A DNA stretch of 64,000 bases from Actinacidiphila oryziradicis (GTDB lineage: Bacteria > Actinomycetota > Actinomycetes > Streptomycetales > Streptomycetaceae), in assembly GCF_005047355.1 (NCBI RefSeq), contig NZ_SUMC01000027.1, positions 1-64,000 of the forward strand, in the 5' to 3' direction. Both the position numbers and the translations under genes were made by a program. The notes below the pieces were generated by a model. That model was not told the origin of the DNA. It saw only the letters and a program-made list of their open reading frames with translations, and did not search any database. Shown here piece by piece: positions 34,152 to 43,403 of the stretch (the first letter of the stretch is position 1; each line of letters opens with the position of its first letter).

Positions 34152-34682
34152 TCAGACGAGCGCCGGTTCGGGCAGGCGCGCGTCCTCGTCAGTGTCCTGG
34201 TGCATGTCTTCCGGCACCGCCTGGTGTACGGCCGCGCCCTGTACGGCCACCGCTAGCGGTGCCTCCAACGGTTCGTACGGAACCGGGGCCTCGGCGCGCA
34301 GCGTGAACCACACGACCTTGCCGCCGTCCTGCAGCGCCTCGGTGCCCCAGCTGTCGCTCATCGCCACGACCATGGCGAGTCCGCGTCCGCAGGTGGCCAT
34401 CGGCTCGAAATCGCGGACCCGCGGCAGTCGAGGGTCGCTGTCGGCGACCGCGGTCGTGAGCCATCCCGAGGCGAAGGTGAGCTCGACGGAGCAGCGCTTG
34501 TGGGGCTCGGCGTGCTGATGGACGTTAGCGAGGAGTTCGGTGATGCCGAGCAGGGCCGGGTCGATGAGCGACTCCAGTTGCCAGTAGCGCAACTGGGCCG
34601 AGACGATCCGGCGGACCTGCTGGATCCGGGACGGCAGTGCTTCCAGCTCTAGGGCGCACCGCCTACTGGCTTCGGTGATCAC
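34152..34682 (-). CDS. Anti-sigma-type HATPase (RsbW-like)
   Basis: A 176-residue protein with a stand-alone GHKL ATPase domain. The N box is I-T-E-L-L-A-N-V-H-Q-H-A near 50, an acidic G1-like segment is A-D-S-D-P-R-L near 80, and the G2 loop is G-R-G-L-A-M-V near 98. Such proteins phosphorylate STAS antagonists or bind sigma factors. No sigma factor is adjacent; the STAS protein at 3850-4233 is the only partner type in the window. The Pro/Glu-rich C-terminal tail is dispensable-looking. Confidence 0.78.
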   Translation of the reverse strand: MITEASRRCALELEALPSRIQQVRRIVSAQLRYWQLESLIDPALLGITELLANVHQHAEPHKRCSVELTFASGWLTTAVADSDPRLPRVRDFEPMATCGRGLAMVVAMSDSWGTEALQDGGKVVWFTLRAEAPVPYEPLEAPLAVAVQGAAVHQAVPEDMHQDTDEDARLPEPALV

Positions 34683-34857
34683 GGCTGCGACTCCCTCCGC
34701 GGCGGGGCGCTGCCCCTACGGGGCATGCCCCGGACCGCACCAATGGGAATGTCTGTGCGAGATTGCTGAGAGTGACCGCTTTGGTACTCCATGAAGCCAC
34801 TTCAGAGTCACCCCAATGGCCTGGATCCGCAACTCCCGGGCCAGGGGCACAGCGGAA

Positions 34858-35166
34858 TCAGGGCCGGCCGACCCCTTCGCGTGCGGTGCGCAGCGCATCC
34901 ACGAACCGCGCCGCCGAGGCCGCGCCCTGGCGGCGCAGCGTCAGAAGATAGCCCGTGCCATTGACCGTCGCGAGCGCCCGCCGCCGTACAGCGAAGCGCG
35001 GGGCCAGGGTGTGCACATCCTCCACCGGGGCGCTGTCGATCTCCCGGCCCCGGCTGGTCAGCAGCACCAGCCGCCCATCCCTGATCAGCACTTGGCCGCC
35101 AAGGGTCAGCGACCGAAGCCGCCGCCCGATCCGTACCCCGGTCGCGCTGAACTCCGGCTCAGACAC
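34858..35166 (-). CDS. Hypothetical small beta-rich protein
   Basis: A 102-residue protein, all-beta up to about residue 75 with a C-terminal amphipathic helix (S-A-A-R-F-V-D-A-L-R-T-A-R-E). It resembles the pleckstrin-like bPH fold found in many small actinobacterial proteins, but no family signature is certain. GTG at 35166 is used. Convergent or divergent partners give no functional clue. Confidence 0.55.
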   Translation of the reverse strand: MSEPEFSATGVRIGRRLRSLTLGGQVLIRDGRLVLLTSRGREIDSAPVEDVHTLAPRFAVRRRALATVNGTGYLLTLRRQGAASAARFVDALRTAREGVGRP

Positions 35167-35315
35167 GATGCACCGCCTTCGTCGACTGCTCCGCAGTGTG
35201 CCCGCTCCGCTGCCCTCGCACCAGGGCCCTGGCGGTGGCCATGCCCCAGCCTGCCTATGATCGGCCATGGTCCCGGCGCACCATCCGGGGGGCGGGCGCG
35301 AGCGGGAGGATCACC

Positions 35316-36452
35316 ATGGACCGGGCAGAAGGCGTCAACTGTACGGGAGCGGCAACGGCTACCCTCGATGTGGACCGCACCGACCCCGGCTACCGCACGT
35401 GGCTCAAAGAAGCCGTCCGCCGCGTCCAGGCTGACGCCAATCGCTCGGCCGACACGCATCTCCTGCGGTTTCCCCTCCCGGAGCTCTGGGGAATCGACCT
35501 GTACCTGAAGGACGAGTCCACCCACCCGACCGGCAGCCTCAAGCACCGGCTCGCCCGTTCACTCTTCCTCTACGGCCTCTGCAACGGCTGGATCCGCCCC
35601 GGCCGGCCCGTCATCGAGGCCTCCAGCGGTTCCACCGCAGTCTCCGAGGCCTACTTCGCCGATCTCATTGGCGTCCCCTTCGTCGCGGTGATCCCGCGCA
35701 CGACCAGCTACGAGAAGCAGCGACTGATCGAGTTCCACGGCGGAGAGTGCCTTCTGGTGGACGACCCGCGGACGGTTTACGACGTTTCCGCCCGTCTCGC
35801 GGCGGAGACCGGCGGCCACTACATGGACCAATTCACCTACGCTGAACGTGCTACCGACTGGCGCGGCAACAACAACATCGCCGAATCGATGTTCCAGCAG
35901 CTGAAGCTGGAGCGGTATCCCGACCCGGCCTGGATCGTCGCCACCGCCGGCACCGGCGGAACCTCGGCCACCATCGCCCGCTATGTTCACTATTTGCAGG
36001 CCGACACACGGGTCTGCGTCGCCGACCCGGAGAACTCCTGCTTCTTCGACGGCTGGGTCAGCGGCGACAAGGGCGTCTCGTGCGACCGCGGTTCTCGCAT
36101 CGAAGGCATCGGCCGCCCCCGTATGGAGCCGAGCTTTGTAACCGGCGCCATCGACCGGATGATGAAGGTTCCCGACGCCGCGAGCATCGCCGCCGTACGC
36201 GCGCTGGAGAACGCCATAGGCCGCAAGGCGGGCGGCTCCACAGGCACCGGCCTGTGGAGCGCCTTCAAAATCATCGCCGAAATGGTGGGCGCCGGTGAGA
36301 ACGGCAGCATCGTCACCCTCATCTGCGACCCCGGTGACCGCTACCTCGACAAGTACTACTCCGACGCCTGGCTTGCCGGACAGGGCCTGGACATCACCCC
36401 GTACGCCACCACCATCGACCGCTTTCTCGCCACCGGCACCTGGCCCCGCTGA
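35316..36452 (+). CDS. PLP-dependent cysteine desulfhydrase/synthase (Cds1-like)
   Basis: A 378-residue fold-type II PLP enzyme. Schiff-base Lys is in H-P-T-G-S-L-K-H-R (about 75). The Asn/Ser-rich cofactor loop is E-A-S-S-G-S-T-A (about 105), and the phosphate-binding glycine loop is A-T-A-G-T-G-G-T-S (about 213). The overall sequence resembles mycobacterial Cds1 (Rv3684-type), which breaks cysteine to pyruvate, ammonia and sulfide, more than CysK/CysM. GGGAGGA precedes the ATG. It may link to the sulfur theme at 7 kb, but the two are far apart. Confidence 0.8.
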   Translation: MDRAEGVNCTGAATATLDVDRTDPGYRTWLKEAVRRVQADANRSADTHLLRFPLPELWGIDLYLKDESTHPTGSLKHRLARSLFLYGLCNGWIRPGRPVIEASSGSTAVSEAYFADLIGVPFVAVIPRTTSYEKQRLIEFHGGECLLVDDPRTVYDVSARLAAETGGHYMDQFTYAERATDWRGNNNIAESMFQQLKLERYPDPAWIVATAGTGGTSATIARYVHYLQADTRVCVADPENSCFFDGWVSGDKGVSCDRGSRIEGIGRPRMEPSFVTGAIDRMMKVPDAASIAAVRALENAIGRKAGGSTGTGLWSAFKIIAEMVGAGENGSIVTLICDPGDRYLDKYYSDAWLAGQGLDITPYATTIDRFLATGTWPR

Positions 36453-36482
36453 TCGGCGGCGCGACCCGGAGAAGGCCCGCGG

Positions 36483-37454
36483 TCACAGGACCACGGAGCG
36501 GCTGAGGTGGCGCGGTCGGTCGGGATCGAGGCCATGGGATTCCGCGACGGCCACCGCGAGACGCTGGGCGCGCACCAGATCGGCCATCGGATCGAGTGGG
36601 CCGGCTCCCTCCGGGGAATCCGCGACAAGGGTGCCGCCGGTCCTGGCCACCTCCTCGGTGAGGCCGTCCGGGAGGGTGCCGAACATCCAGACCGCCCGGC
36701 CGGGCCCGGTGATGCTGACGGGGCCGTGACGGTATTCCATGGCAGGGTAGGCCTCCGTCCAGGCGATCGCGGCCTCGCGCATCTTCAACGCGGCCTCCTG
36801 GGCCAGACCATAGGTCCAGCCAGTGCCGAGGAAGGTCACCTGCTCAGCGGCGATGAGCCGGGCGGGCAGCGGCTCGGCCAGGGCGCGGGCAGTGTCGTCG
36901 GCCGCCTTGGCCAGGGTGCGCACGTTCTCGGGCAGGGCGCCTTCGGCCTCCAGATGTGCGCGAAGCAGGCCGAGCGCGGTAGTCGCGAAACGGGTCTGCA
37001 CCACCGATTCCTCGTCAGCGAACTCCAAGCCAACCACCGAGTCGGCGGTCTGTGCGACGGGCGCCGCCGGGACGGCGGTCAGCGTGGTGGTGGCGACGGT
37101 GCCGCGCAGCCGGCCGAGCAGGTCCAGTACTTCGGTGGTCGTGCCCGAGCGAGTGATGGCCACGATCCGGTCGCAACTGCGCCCGGGCGGAAACTGGGAG
37201 GCGGCGAAGGCGTCGGTCTCGCCATGGCCGCCCTGCTCGCGCAGCGCCGCCTAGGACTGGGCCATGAACCAAGAGGTGCCGCAGCCGACGACGGCGACGC
37301 GTTCGCCGCGGCGCGGCAGGGCGGGGGCATACTGCGGGGCAGCCTTGGCGGCCTGCCGCCAGCACTCGGGCTGGGAGGCGATCTCCAGGGACGTGCGCGA
37401 TCCTGGCGCGGAGGAGGGAGAGGGGGTCTCCTTGGGTGGCATACCGGTCGGCAT
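36483..37454 (-). pseudogene. SIS-domain sugar isomerase gene with amber codon
   Basis: A single frame from ATG 37454 to 36483 encodes a double-SIS protein of the GlmS/AgaS kind, which would isomerise or deaminate amino sugar phosphates. Signals are V-A-V-V-G-C-G-T-S-W-F-M-A-Q-S, A-I-T-R-S-G-T-T-T-E, F-L-G-T-G-W-T-Y-G-L-A-Q-E-A-A-L-K and E-Y-R-H-G-P. The only lesion is TAG at 37251-37253, right after F-M-A-Q-S, where relatives have Tyr (a TAC/TAT to TAG change). The two halves are otherwise intact and in the same frame. Internal re-initiation could give the C-terminal half, but full activity is unlikely. Confidence 0.82.
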
Positions 37455-37680
37455 GGTGTGTAGCTCCTCCGATGCAGGCGGGCTTCAGGGGTGGTGCACC
37501 CAGATGATTGATCGGTCGCACTTTCGCGCACTACCACGCACCGTACTGAGAATCCACCTTTGCGTGGCTTGCCGGGGCCCGACACATCAGCGGCGGCGCA
37601 AGAGCCGCACGGCGCGCTCGTCGGCACGGGCTGTCCGGGTCAGAGCCGGTGCTCGGTGCTCGAGTGAGATGGTCCGGCTG

Positions 37681-39117
37681 CTACACCAGCCGCCGGATCT
37701 CGCCTCGCGCGCGGTAGAAACCGCCGTTGACGGAGGACCGGACCTCCGTCACCAGATAGCGACCGCCAGGCACCCGTATGTCTTTGGGGAACTGCACCCG
37801 GCGGTGCGGGTCAAAGCCCGGCGGGACCACATGCACCCGGAGCCGGCCTGCCTCTTGTACGCACTCCACGATCACGCCGCTGCCGTCGGTCACCGACACC
37901 TCGGTGACCGACTCCACCTGGGTGCCGGGCTCGACCCGCTGCCAGTGGTCGGCCTTGATGTCGCTGCGCTGCGGAAGCAGGCCCTGCTGGGCCTCGCGCA
38001 CCGCCGTCTCGCTGGCATCGATGCAGGCCGGGGAGCCGTCGGTGCTGACGATATAGAGCCGTTCATCACGGTATTGCATGGAGAAGGCCGAACCGCAGCC
38101 GGTGCCGAGCTTCCACAACCGGGTGCCGTCGGCGGCGAAACAGTAGACCGAGGAGTGGTTGTCGCCGGCGAACACGTAGCGGCCGTCGGGCGACGTCGCA
38201 CAGGAGAACACGGAGGCATCGCACCGATAGCGGGCCTGCTCCGCCCCGTCGGCTTTCGCCAGCCGGTACACCCACCCCCGGCTTGTGCCGGCGAACACCT
38301 CGCCGGGCTTCTGCCAGCCGAAAAGCACAACTCCGTCCGTACCGGTGTGCCACAGTTGGTTGCCGCTGCGAGCCCCGTAGTGCGTAACGCCGCGTGAGTG
38401 CCCGCGGAACACACCCTCGTCCGAGCAGCGCACCATCCATGCCCCGTCGCCGCTGCTGCGCCTGGACCACTGGAACTCGTCCTCGTGGTCGACGGTGGTG
38501 ATCCCGCCCTGCCGGTCGGAGACGCCGAGCACACCGTCGGCGATGTCGAGCCAGTAAATGTCGGCATCGCCGGCGATCTCGTACGCCACGTGCGGGATCT
38601 TTCCGCTGAGGTCGTAGACGCGCCCGTCGTCGCAGCCCGCGTAGATCCCAGAAGTCGTCGGCCACGATGCACTTCACCCCGTCCGGCAGTCCGAAGCGCC
38701 CGGTGATCCGTCCCTCATGCGTCAGCGCGTAGACATCACCCTTCCCGTTCCCCACCCACGCGTGCTCCTCGCCCACGAAGACCCGAATGCCGGTGCCCCG
38801 GAGGCGAACCGCCACAGCACGGGCGCCTGACTCGCCGTCGACCGAGTGCTGACGATCTGCCGACGAGTAACGGGCCTGCGCCGCCGTACCCCGAGCACTG
38901 CGGGTGCGTACCCCTTACGGATCTTCTCCCCTATCTTCCGGGCTGCGGCGGCAGAGGCCTTCGCCGAGTCGGCATAGGTCGCTGTGCGCACCTGACCCTG
39001 CTCGCCGATCCGTCCGTACGAGATCGTCACCGCGTTGCCGGTGACGCCCACCTCGTAGAATTTGTGCGATCCCCCGCTGTCTTCGGACAGTTCGAGGTAC
39101 GTGGTGGCGTCGGGCAT
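37681..39117 (-). pseudogene. WGR-domain beta-propeller protein, doubly frameshifted
   Basis: Residues 1-80 from ATG 39117 form a WGR domain (Y-L-E-L-S-E-D...K-F-Y-E-V, Y-G-R-I-G-E-Q-G-Q). The frame then slips near 38785-38795 into I-R-V-F-V-G-E-E-H-A-W and returns near 38650, after D-D-F-W, into I-Y-A-G-C-D-D-G-R-V-Y-D-L-S-G-K. From there a PQQ/WD-like propeller runs to 37681. First and last parts share one frame, so the two indels compensate; about 45 residues between are out of frame. The second indel is a G in a G-run. It may be a real lesion or a sequencing artefact; with both corrected it would be one protein of about 478 residues. Confidence 0.78.
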
Positions 39118-39214
39118 GACACGGTCCCCCTCAGGATGAGCGACTGCTTCTCAACATCTCCGACGTTAGAGGGGGCCACTGACAACGGCCGCGCTGAGAG
39201 CTGAGGAGCACGGG

Positions 39215-39532
39215 ATGCTGCACCTGCTGTTTCTGCGCTACACGGCCTCGGAAGAGGAGGCCGAACCATTCGTTGCCGCGCATGTCGGCTTCCTGGAACG
39301 CCATCACCGCGACGGGACGTTCCTGGTGTCCGGGCAGACGGTGCCTCCGGCTGAGGGTGGTGCCATTGTGGCCTGCGGCGTCGACCGCGGCGCCATCGGG
39401 CGGATCGCTGCCGAAGACCCGTTCGTCGTGGCAGGCGTCGCGAAGTACACGGTTACGACGATCGATCCGGGTCGGGAACATCCGGCTCTGGCAGGCGCGC
39501 TCGGGGTGGACGGCTCGCGGGTGCGTGGTTGA
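39215..39532 (+). CDS. YCII-domain protein
   Basis: A 105-residue YciI-like protein: L-F-L-R-Y-T, A-A-H-V-G-F-L-E-R-H (conserved His about 23), G-T-F-L-V-S-G-Q-T and A-E-D-P-F-V-V-A-G-V-A. The His-Asp pair of the YCII ferredoxin-like fold is kept. The family includes small lyases and dehydrochlorinase-like enzymes; the substrate is unknown. The giant hairpin starts at the base after its stop codon. Confidence 0.83.
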   Translation: MLHLLFLRYTASEEEAEPFVAAHVGFLERHHRDGTFLVSGQTVPPAEGGAIVACGVDRGAIGRIAAEDPFVVAGVAKYTVTTIDPGREHPALAGALGVDGSRVRG

Positions 39533-39596
39533 CGTCGCGGGGGTACAGCCGGTCGGCCGGCGCCGGCCCCGGCCGACCGGCTGTACCCCCGCGACG
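39533..39596. terminator. 28-bp perfect inverted repeat (bidirectional terminator)
   Basis: Bases 39533-39560 pair exactly with 39569-39596 over an 8-base loop (CGCCGGCC). The repeat starts directly after the YCII stop and ends four bases before the DUF397 stop. It is the longest perfect stem I found in the window. Its arms begin CGTCGCGGGGGTACAGCC. Confidence 0.88.
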
Positions 39597-39600
39597 CTGA

Positions 39601-39828
39601 TTACAGGTCGAACTCGCCGTCCCGGGCGCCGAGCACAAAGGCGTCCCATTCGGCCTTGGTGTAGCGCAGCACCGTGCCGGGGTCGGCTGCGGAACGCATG
39701 GCCACGCCGCCGCCGGGGAGGTACGCGATCTCGACGCGGTCCTCGGTGTGGCTGTCGGGGGCGCTGAGCCACTCGACGTTGGAGATGTCGAGCGCGTACA
39801 GCTCGTCCTTTTCTTGCTGGGTGCCCAT
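39601..39828 (-). CDS. DUF397 protein
   Basis: A 75-residue DUF397 protein, with the typical pattern D-I-S-N-V-E-W...C/S-x-x-D-S-H-x-E-D-R-V-E-I-A, M-R-S-A-A-D-P-G-T-V-L-R-Y-T-K-A-E-W-D-A-F-V and a final G-A-R-D-G-E-F-D. These proteins usually sit beside an XRE regulator and a HATPase and control development or antibiotic genes. Here neither is adjacent, so it is an orphan. ATG at 39828 is used. Confidence 0.82.
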   Translation of the reverse strand: MGTQQEKDELYALDISNVEWLSAPDSHTEDRVEIAYLPGGGVAMRSAADPGTVLRYTKAEWDAFVLGARDGEFDL

Positions 39829-39986
39829 CAGGCGAGATTCCCTTCGGTGATGGCGGTGCGGCTGTTCTTGTATCAGTTTGGGTTGTCCGAGTCGAAGTTG
39901 CCGCGAATGGAGACGTAGGAAGCCGCAGGCGGATTTTTTCTCCACTCGTTCGATCAATTTGTGACCGCCTTTGACCGAGAGTGTCG

Positions 39987-40817
39987 TCAGGTGTCCGGCC
40001 CGGAGGTGTCGGCGACGACGAGGCTGGAGAGATGCTCGGCGATTTCCTCGCGGAGGACTTCGGGGATGCCGGCATCGGTCACCAGGGTGTCGACATCCTC
40101 CAGGGAAGCGAAGGAGCTCAGGCCGACGGTGCCCCACTTGGTGTGGTCGGCGATCACAATCACCCGCCGGGCGGACCGGACGAACTGCCGGTTCGTTTCA
40201 GCTTCGGCGAGATTCGGGGTCGACAGGCCCGCCTCGACGGAGATGCCGTGTACGCCGAGGAAGAGCAGATCGAAGTGGAGGGTGCTGATGGCCCGGTCGG
40301 CGACCGGCCCGACGAGAGAGTCGGAGGGGGTCCGCACACCGCCCGTCAGTACCACTGTCGCCGCGCCCTCGCGCCCGGAGGGGCCGGGGTGGCGCGAGGC
40401 GCTGTGGAAGACATCGGCGACGCGGACCGAATTGGTGACGACGGTGAGGTCCGGGACGTCGAGCAGCCGCTGCGCGAGCGCGTAGGTCGTGGTGCCGCCG
40501 GACAGAGCGAGGGCGCTGCCGGGGGTGACGAGCTTGGCCGCAGCCCGCGCGATGGCTTCCTTGGCACCCGGTTCGAGGCCCGACTTCGCCTCGAAGCCGG
40601 GCTCGTGGCTGCTGGCCTGGACGACAGGGACGGCGCCGCCGTGGACCTTTTCGACCACACCCTGCCGGGCGAGGGCGTCCAGATCACGGCGGACGGTCAT
40701 GTCGGAGACGTTGAGGCGGCGGGTGAGCTCGTTGACACGGACGCCGCCGCGGCGGCGGATCTCGTCGAGGATGAGGGCGCGCCGCTGCTCCGCGAGGAGA
40801 TTCTGGTTGTCGCTCAC
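39987..40817 (-). CDS. DeoR/GlpR-family regulator
   Basis: A 276-residue regulator. The N-terminal helix-turn-helix is E-Q-R-R-A-L-I-L-D-E-I-R...V-R-V-N-E-L-T-R-R-L-N-V-S-D-M-T-V-R-R-D-L-D-A-L (about 10-48). The DeoRC sensor follows, with L-A-L-S-G-G-T-T-T-Y near 104 and H-G-I-S near 190, which binds phosphorylated sugars. GTG at 40817 is used. The gene it controls is not obvious; the broken SIS-domain gene 2.5 kb away is a plausible former target. Confidence 0.86.
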   Translation of the reverse strand: MSDNQNLLAEQRRALILDEIRRRGGVRVNELTRRLNVSDMTVRRDLDALARQGVVEKVHGGAVPVVQASSHEPGFEAKSGLEPGAKEAIARAAAKLVTPGSALALSGGTTTYALAQRLLDVPDLTVVTNSVRVADVFHSASRHPGPSGREGAATVVLTGGVRTPSDSLVGPVADRAISTLHFDLLFLGVHGISVEAGLSTPNLAEAETNRQFVRSARRVIVIADHTKWGTVGLSSFASLEDVDTLVTDAGIPEVLREEIAEHLSSLVVADTSGPDT

Positions 40818-41030
40818 CCGGGGTCCTGTCTGTCGCTGCTGCCGGTTGCTGGCCGATGACCATCCTTCCATGGCATGGCGAGCCGTCACACAGGCGACGG
40901 ACACATCACGGTTGTGTGCTCCTTCGGGAATCTTCGTGAAGAGGGGCTGCGCGGTCAGAGTTGGTCGCGGATCCTGAATATGCGCGCCGCCAACGCGCCA
41001 CAACGGGGAAAGTACGGGGAGGCGATCGCC

Positions 41031-43403
41031 ATGCGGTCGGAAATGGCACGCGACATTCCACCTACCCAGCCGGGAGCGGGGCAGGCGCCGCTGTCGCTGG
41101 AATTGCTGGTCCATGGAGTCGGCGGCACGACGCCGCAGATCATGCTGAACGATCCCCGCATCACACGGCTCTGCGGCGACTACACAGCGGGCATTTACCG
41201 CCGCACGGACGATGTGGACGCGGAGCAGCGCCCGGGGGCGTACCACGGCAAGCCGGTGCCCGACGCGTTCAGCTGGTCCAATCTCACCTCCGGGGACGGG
41301 AGCAGGGCGCTGTGGCTGCTGCTTCTTCCCTTCATGGTGGCAAACCTGGCCTACTGGATGCGGCCGGCGGCCGACACGCCCGGGCTGCGGCGGACGTACG
41401 ACATATTGGTGCGGATCATTGCCCTCAGCCTCACGGTGCTGCTGGTCGCCGCCGTGTCCGAGGTCGCGGTCGACCTCGTGGCCTGGCAGTGTGCGGGCCA
41501 GATGACCTGCATCGCCGACAAGAGCTGGCTCGGCTGGCTCGCCGGGCGCGAGCCGGGGCAGCGGCTCGCCATCGCGGCGTGGGTGCCATTAGGGCTCACG
41601 ATGCTGCTGTGGTGGCTGTCGCACCGCACGTGGTACGCCTACGAGTCCCAGGCGCCCATCGAGCGTGACCAGCGGGCGGCCCCGGACGCGCCGCCGCTGG
41701 CCGGGGCGGGCTTCTGGTACGGCCGCCGGGCGGTCGCCCGGCTGCGGGCGGCGCACACCGCAGCGGGGCTGCTGACGGTGTCGGTGATGGTGCTGGTGCC
41801 CGCGCTGACGCGGGACCAGCACAGTGGCCCCCGGCTGGCCGCGATGGGATGGGCACTGGTGACGCTGCTGGCGGCGCTGGCGGGAGCGGCCGTAGCCGTG
41901 ACATGGAGCGCGGGACGGAGCGAGGACAAGCTGGACCACGAGCTGGATCGTACGCTGGTCCGTTTTCTGCTGGGCGGCTCGGTGACGGCGCTGATGGCGA
42001 CCGGCGCATATGTGTCCTGGCACCGGCCGGGGTGGCGGGCGCAGGGTCATCTGCCGCCCAGCACGGCATTCTGCTGGCTGACGCTTCTGCAGGGCGCCCT
42101 GGTCGTGGCCCTGGGGGTGACGGCGGTACTGATGCACCGGACGCAGGTACGGGCTGAACGGTCCGGCGGCCGTGGCCGCGCCGACGACGGGATGGCCGCC
42201 ATGCGACGGATCGCCCTGCACGGCCTCGGCGGCCCCGCTGTGGCCGTGCTCGCGTGCGGGCTCGGCGGCATTCTGACCGGCGGTATGGCGCAGCGCGTCG
42301 CGGACTGGCTGGACCGGGGGTCGACGCCGGGGAGCGGGGGTAATGGGGTTGCCGGGCCGCCGGTGCTGCTGTCGTGGCAGGCGTCGACGATTCCGCTGGT
42401 GATCGCGGTGGTGATCGTCGTCGCGGTCGCCGAGGGCCGGCGGCTGTGGCAGCGGACCAAGGAGTTGGAGGGCAGCGTTCCGGCGCAGTACCCGGGTGAG
42501 TCGCTCCACCCGGAGCGTACGCGGCAGATCGCGGGCGCGCAGGCGCGGGCGGGGCTCACCGACAGTGCGCCGCTGCTCGTCGGGGTCACCGCGGTGGCCG
42601 CGGTCCTGCTGGGCGCAGGCGCACTGGCCGGCGCCTGGGCGAGCGGCAGGGTGCCGGGCGAGGCGACCACGCAGTGGCCGGGAGTCCTGCACGCGGGAGC
42701 CGAGGCGGCGCAGGGCATGGGATCGTGGCTGGTCGGAGCCAGCGTCGTCGCGATGGTCGCGCTGGGCCGCCGGGCGTACCGCAGCGCGGGCGCACGTCGC
42801 ACGGTAGGCATCCTCTGGGACATCGGAACCTTCTGGCCGCGGGCAGCGCACCCGTTCGCGCCGCCCTGTTACGCGGAGCGGGCCGTGCCGGACCTCACCT
42901 GGCGGATGACCACCTGGACCGCGCAGTATCCCAGTGGCCGGATCATCCTGTCCGGCCACTCACAGGGCACTGTGCTCGCCGCCGCGGCCGCCTGGCAGCT
43001 GGATCCGGCGACGCGCGACCGGATCGCGCTGCTGACGTACGGATCGCCCCTGGAACGGCTGTACGGGCGCTGGTTCCCGGCGTACTTCGGGCCCGCGCAG
43101 CTCCGACAGCTCCATGGCGAGCTGCGGGCCTGGCGCAACCTGTGGCGGCGTACGGACCCGATCGGCGGACCGGTCCGCATCTGCGGAGGGGGCCCGGATG
43201 TCGACTGTCCGCCACTCAAGGATCCGGCCGCTTACGGCCGGACACCCGCCTACCCGCTGCCCGCGCCGATCCTGACGCATTTCGACTACCAGGCGGATCC
43301 GGCCTTCGCCGTCGAACGCACGATGCTGCTCGTACGTCTCACGCAGGAGCGCGCCCCCTCCGGGCTGCCGCTTCAGGACAGCGCGGGCAGGTCTTCGGGA
43401 TAG
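41031..43403 (+). CDS. Large multipass membrane protein with GHSQG hydrolase motif
   Basis: A 790-residue protein I cannot assign to a named family. An N-terminal segment L-E-L-L-V-H-G-V-G-G-T-T-P (about 15-27) resembles the oxyanion strand of an alpha/beta hydrolase. Ten or so transmembrane helices follow between about 85 and 590. The C-terminal soluble part contains I-I-L-S-G-H-S-Q-G-T-V (about 640), a serine nucleophile elbow, then L-L-T-Y-G-S-P-L-E-R-L and a late L-T-H-F-D-Y. So the hydrolase fold seems split around a membrane core. A TTA codon at 41589 (about residue 187) makes translation depend on the rare Leu tRNA. GGGAGG precedes ATG 41031. Its stop lies 30 bases inside the convergent beta-helix/AAA gene. 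Confidence 0.72.
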   Translation: MRSEMARDIPPTQPGAGQAPLSLELLVHGVGGTTPQIMLNDPRITRLCGDYTAGIYRRTDDVDAEQRPGAYHGKPVPDAFSWSNLTSGDGSRALWLLLLPFMVANLAYWMRPAADTPGLRRTYDILVRIIALSLTVLLVAAVSEVAVDLVAWQCAGQMTCIADKSWLGWLAGREPGQRLAIAAWVPLGLTMLLWWLSHRTWYAYESQAPIERDQRAAPDAPPLAGAGFWYGRRAVARLRAAHTAAGLLTVSVMVLVPALTRDQHSGPRLAAMGWALVTLLAALAGAAVAVTWSAGRSEDKLDHELDRTLVRFLLGGSVTALMATGAYVSWHRPGWRAQGHLPPSTAFCWLTLLQGALVVALGVTAVLMHRTQVRAERSGGRGRADDGMAAMRRIALHGLGGPAVAVLACGLGGILTGGMAQRVADWLDRGSTPGSGGNGVAGPPVLLSWQASTIPLVIAVVIVVAVAEGRRLWQRTKELEGSVPAQYPGESLHPERTRQIAGAQARAGLTDSAPLLVGVTAVAAVLLGAGALAGAWASGRVPGEATTQWPGVLHAGAEAAQGMGSWLVGASVVAMVALGRRAYRSAGARRTVGILWDIGTFWPRAAHPFAPPCYAERAVPDLTWRMTTWTAQYPSGRIILSGHSQGTVLAAAAAWQLDPATRDRIALLTYGSPLERLYGRWFPAYFGPAQLRQLHGELRAWRNLWRRTDPIGGPVRICGGGPDVDCPPLKDPAAYGRTPAYPLPAPILTHFDYQADPAFAVERTMLLVRLTQERAPSGLPLQDSAGRSSG

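Noticed and set aside
36483..37253. SIS gene and GH27 amber codons as evidence for UAG recoding
   Set aside because: No suppressor tRNA or SECIS/PYLIS-type structure is seen in the window; simple mutation is the simpler reading.
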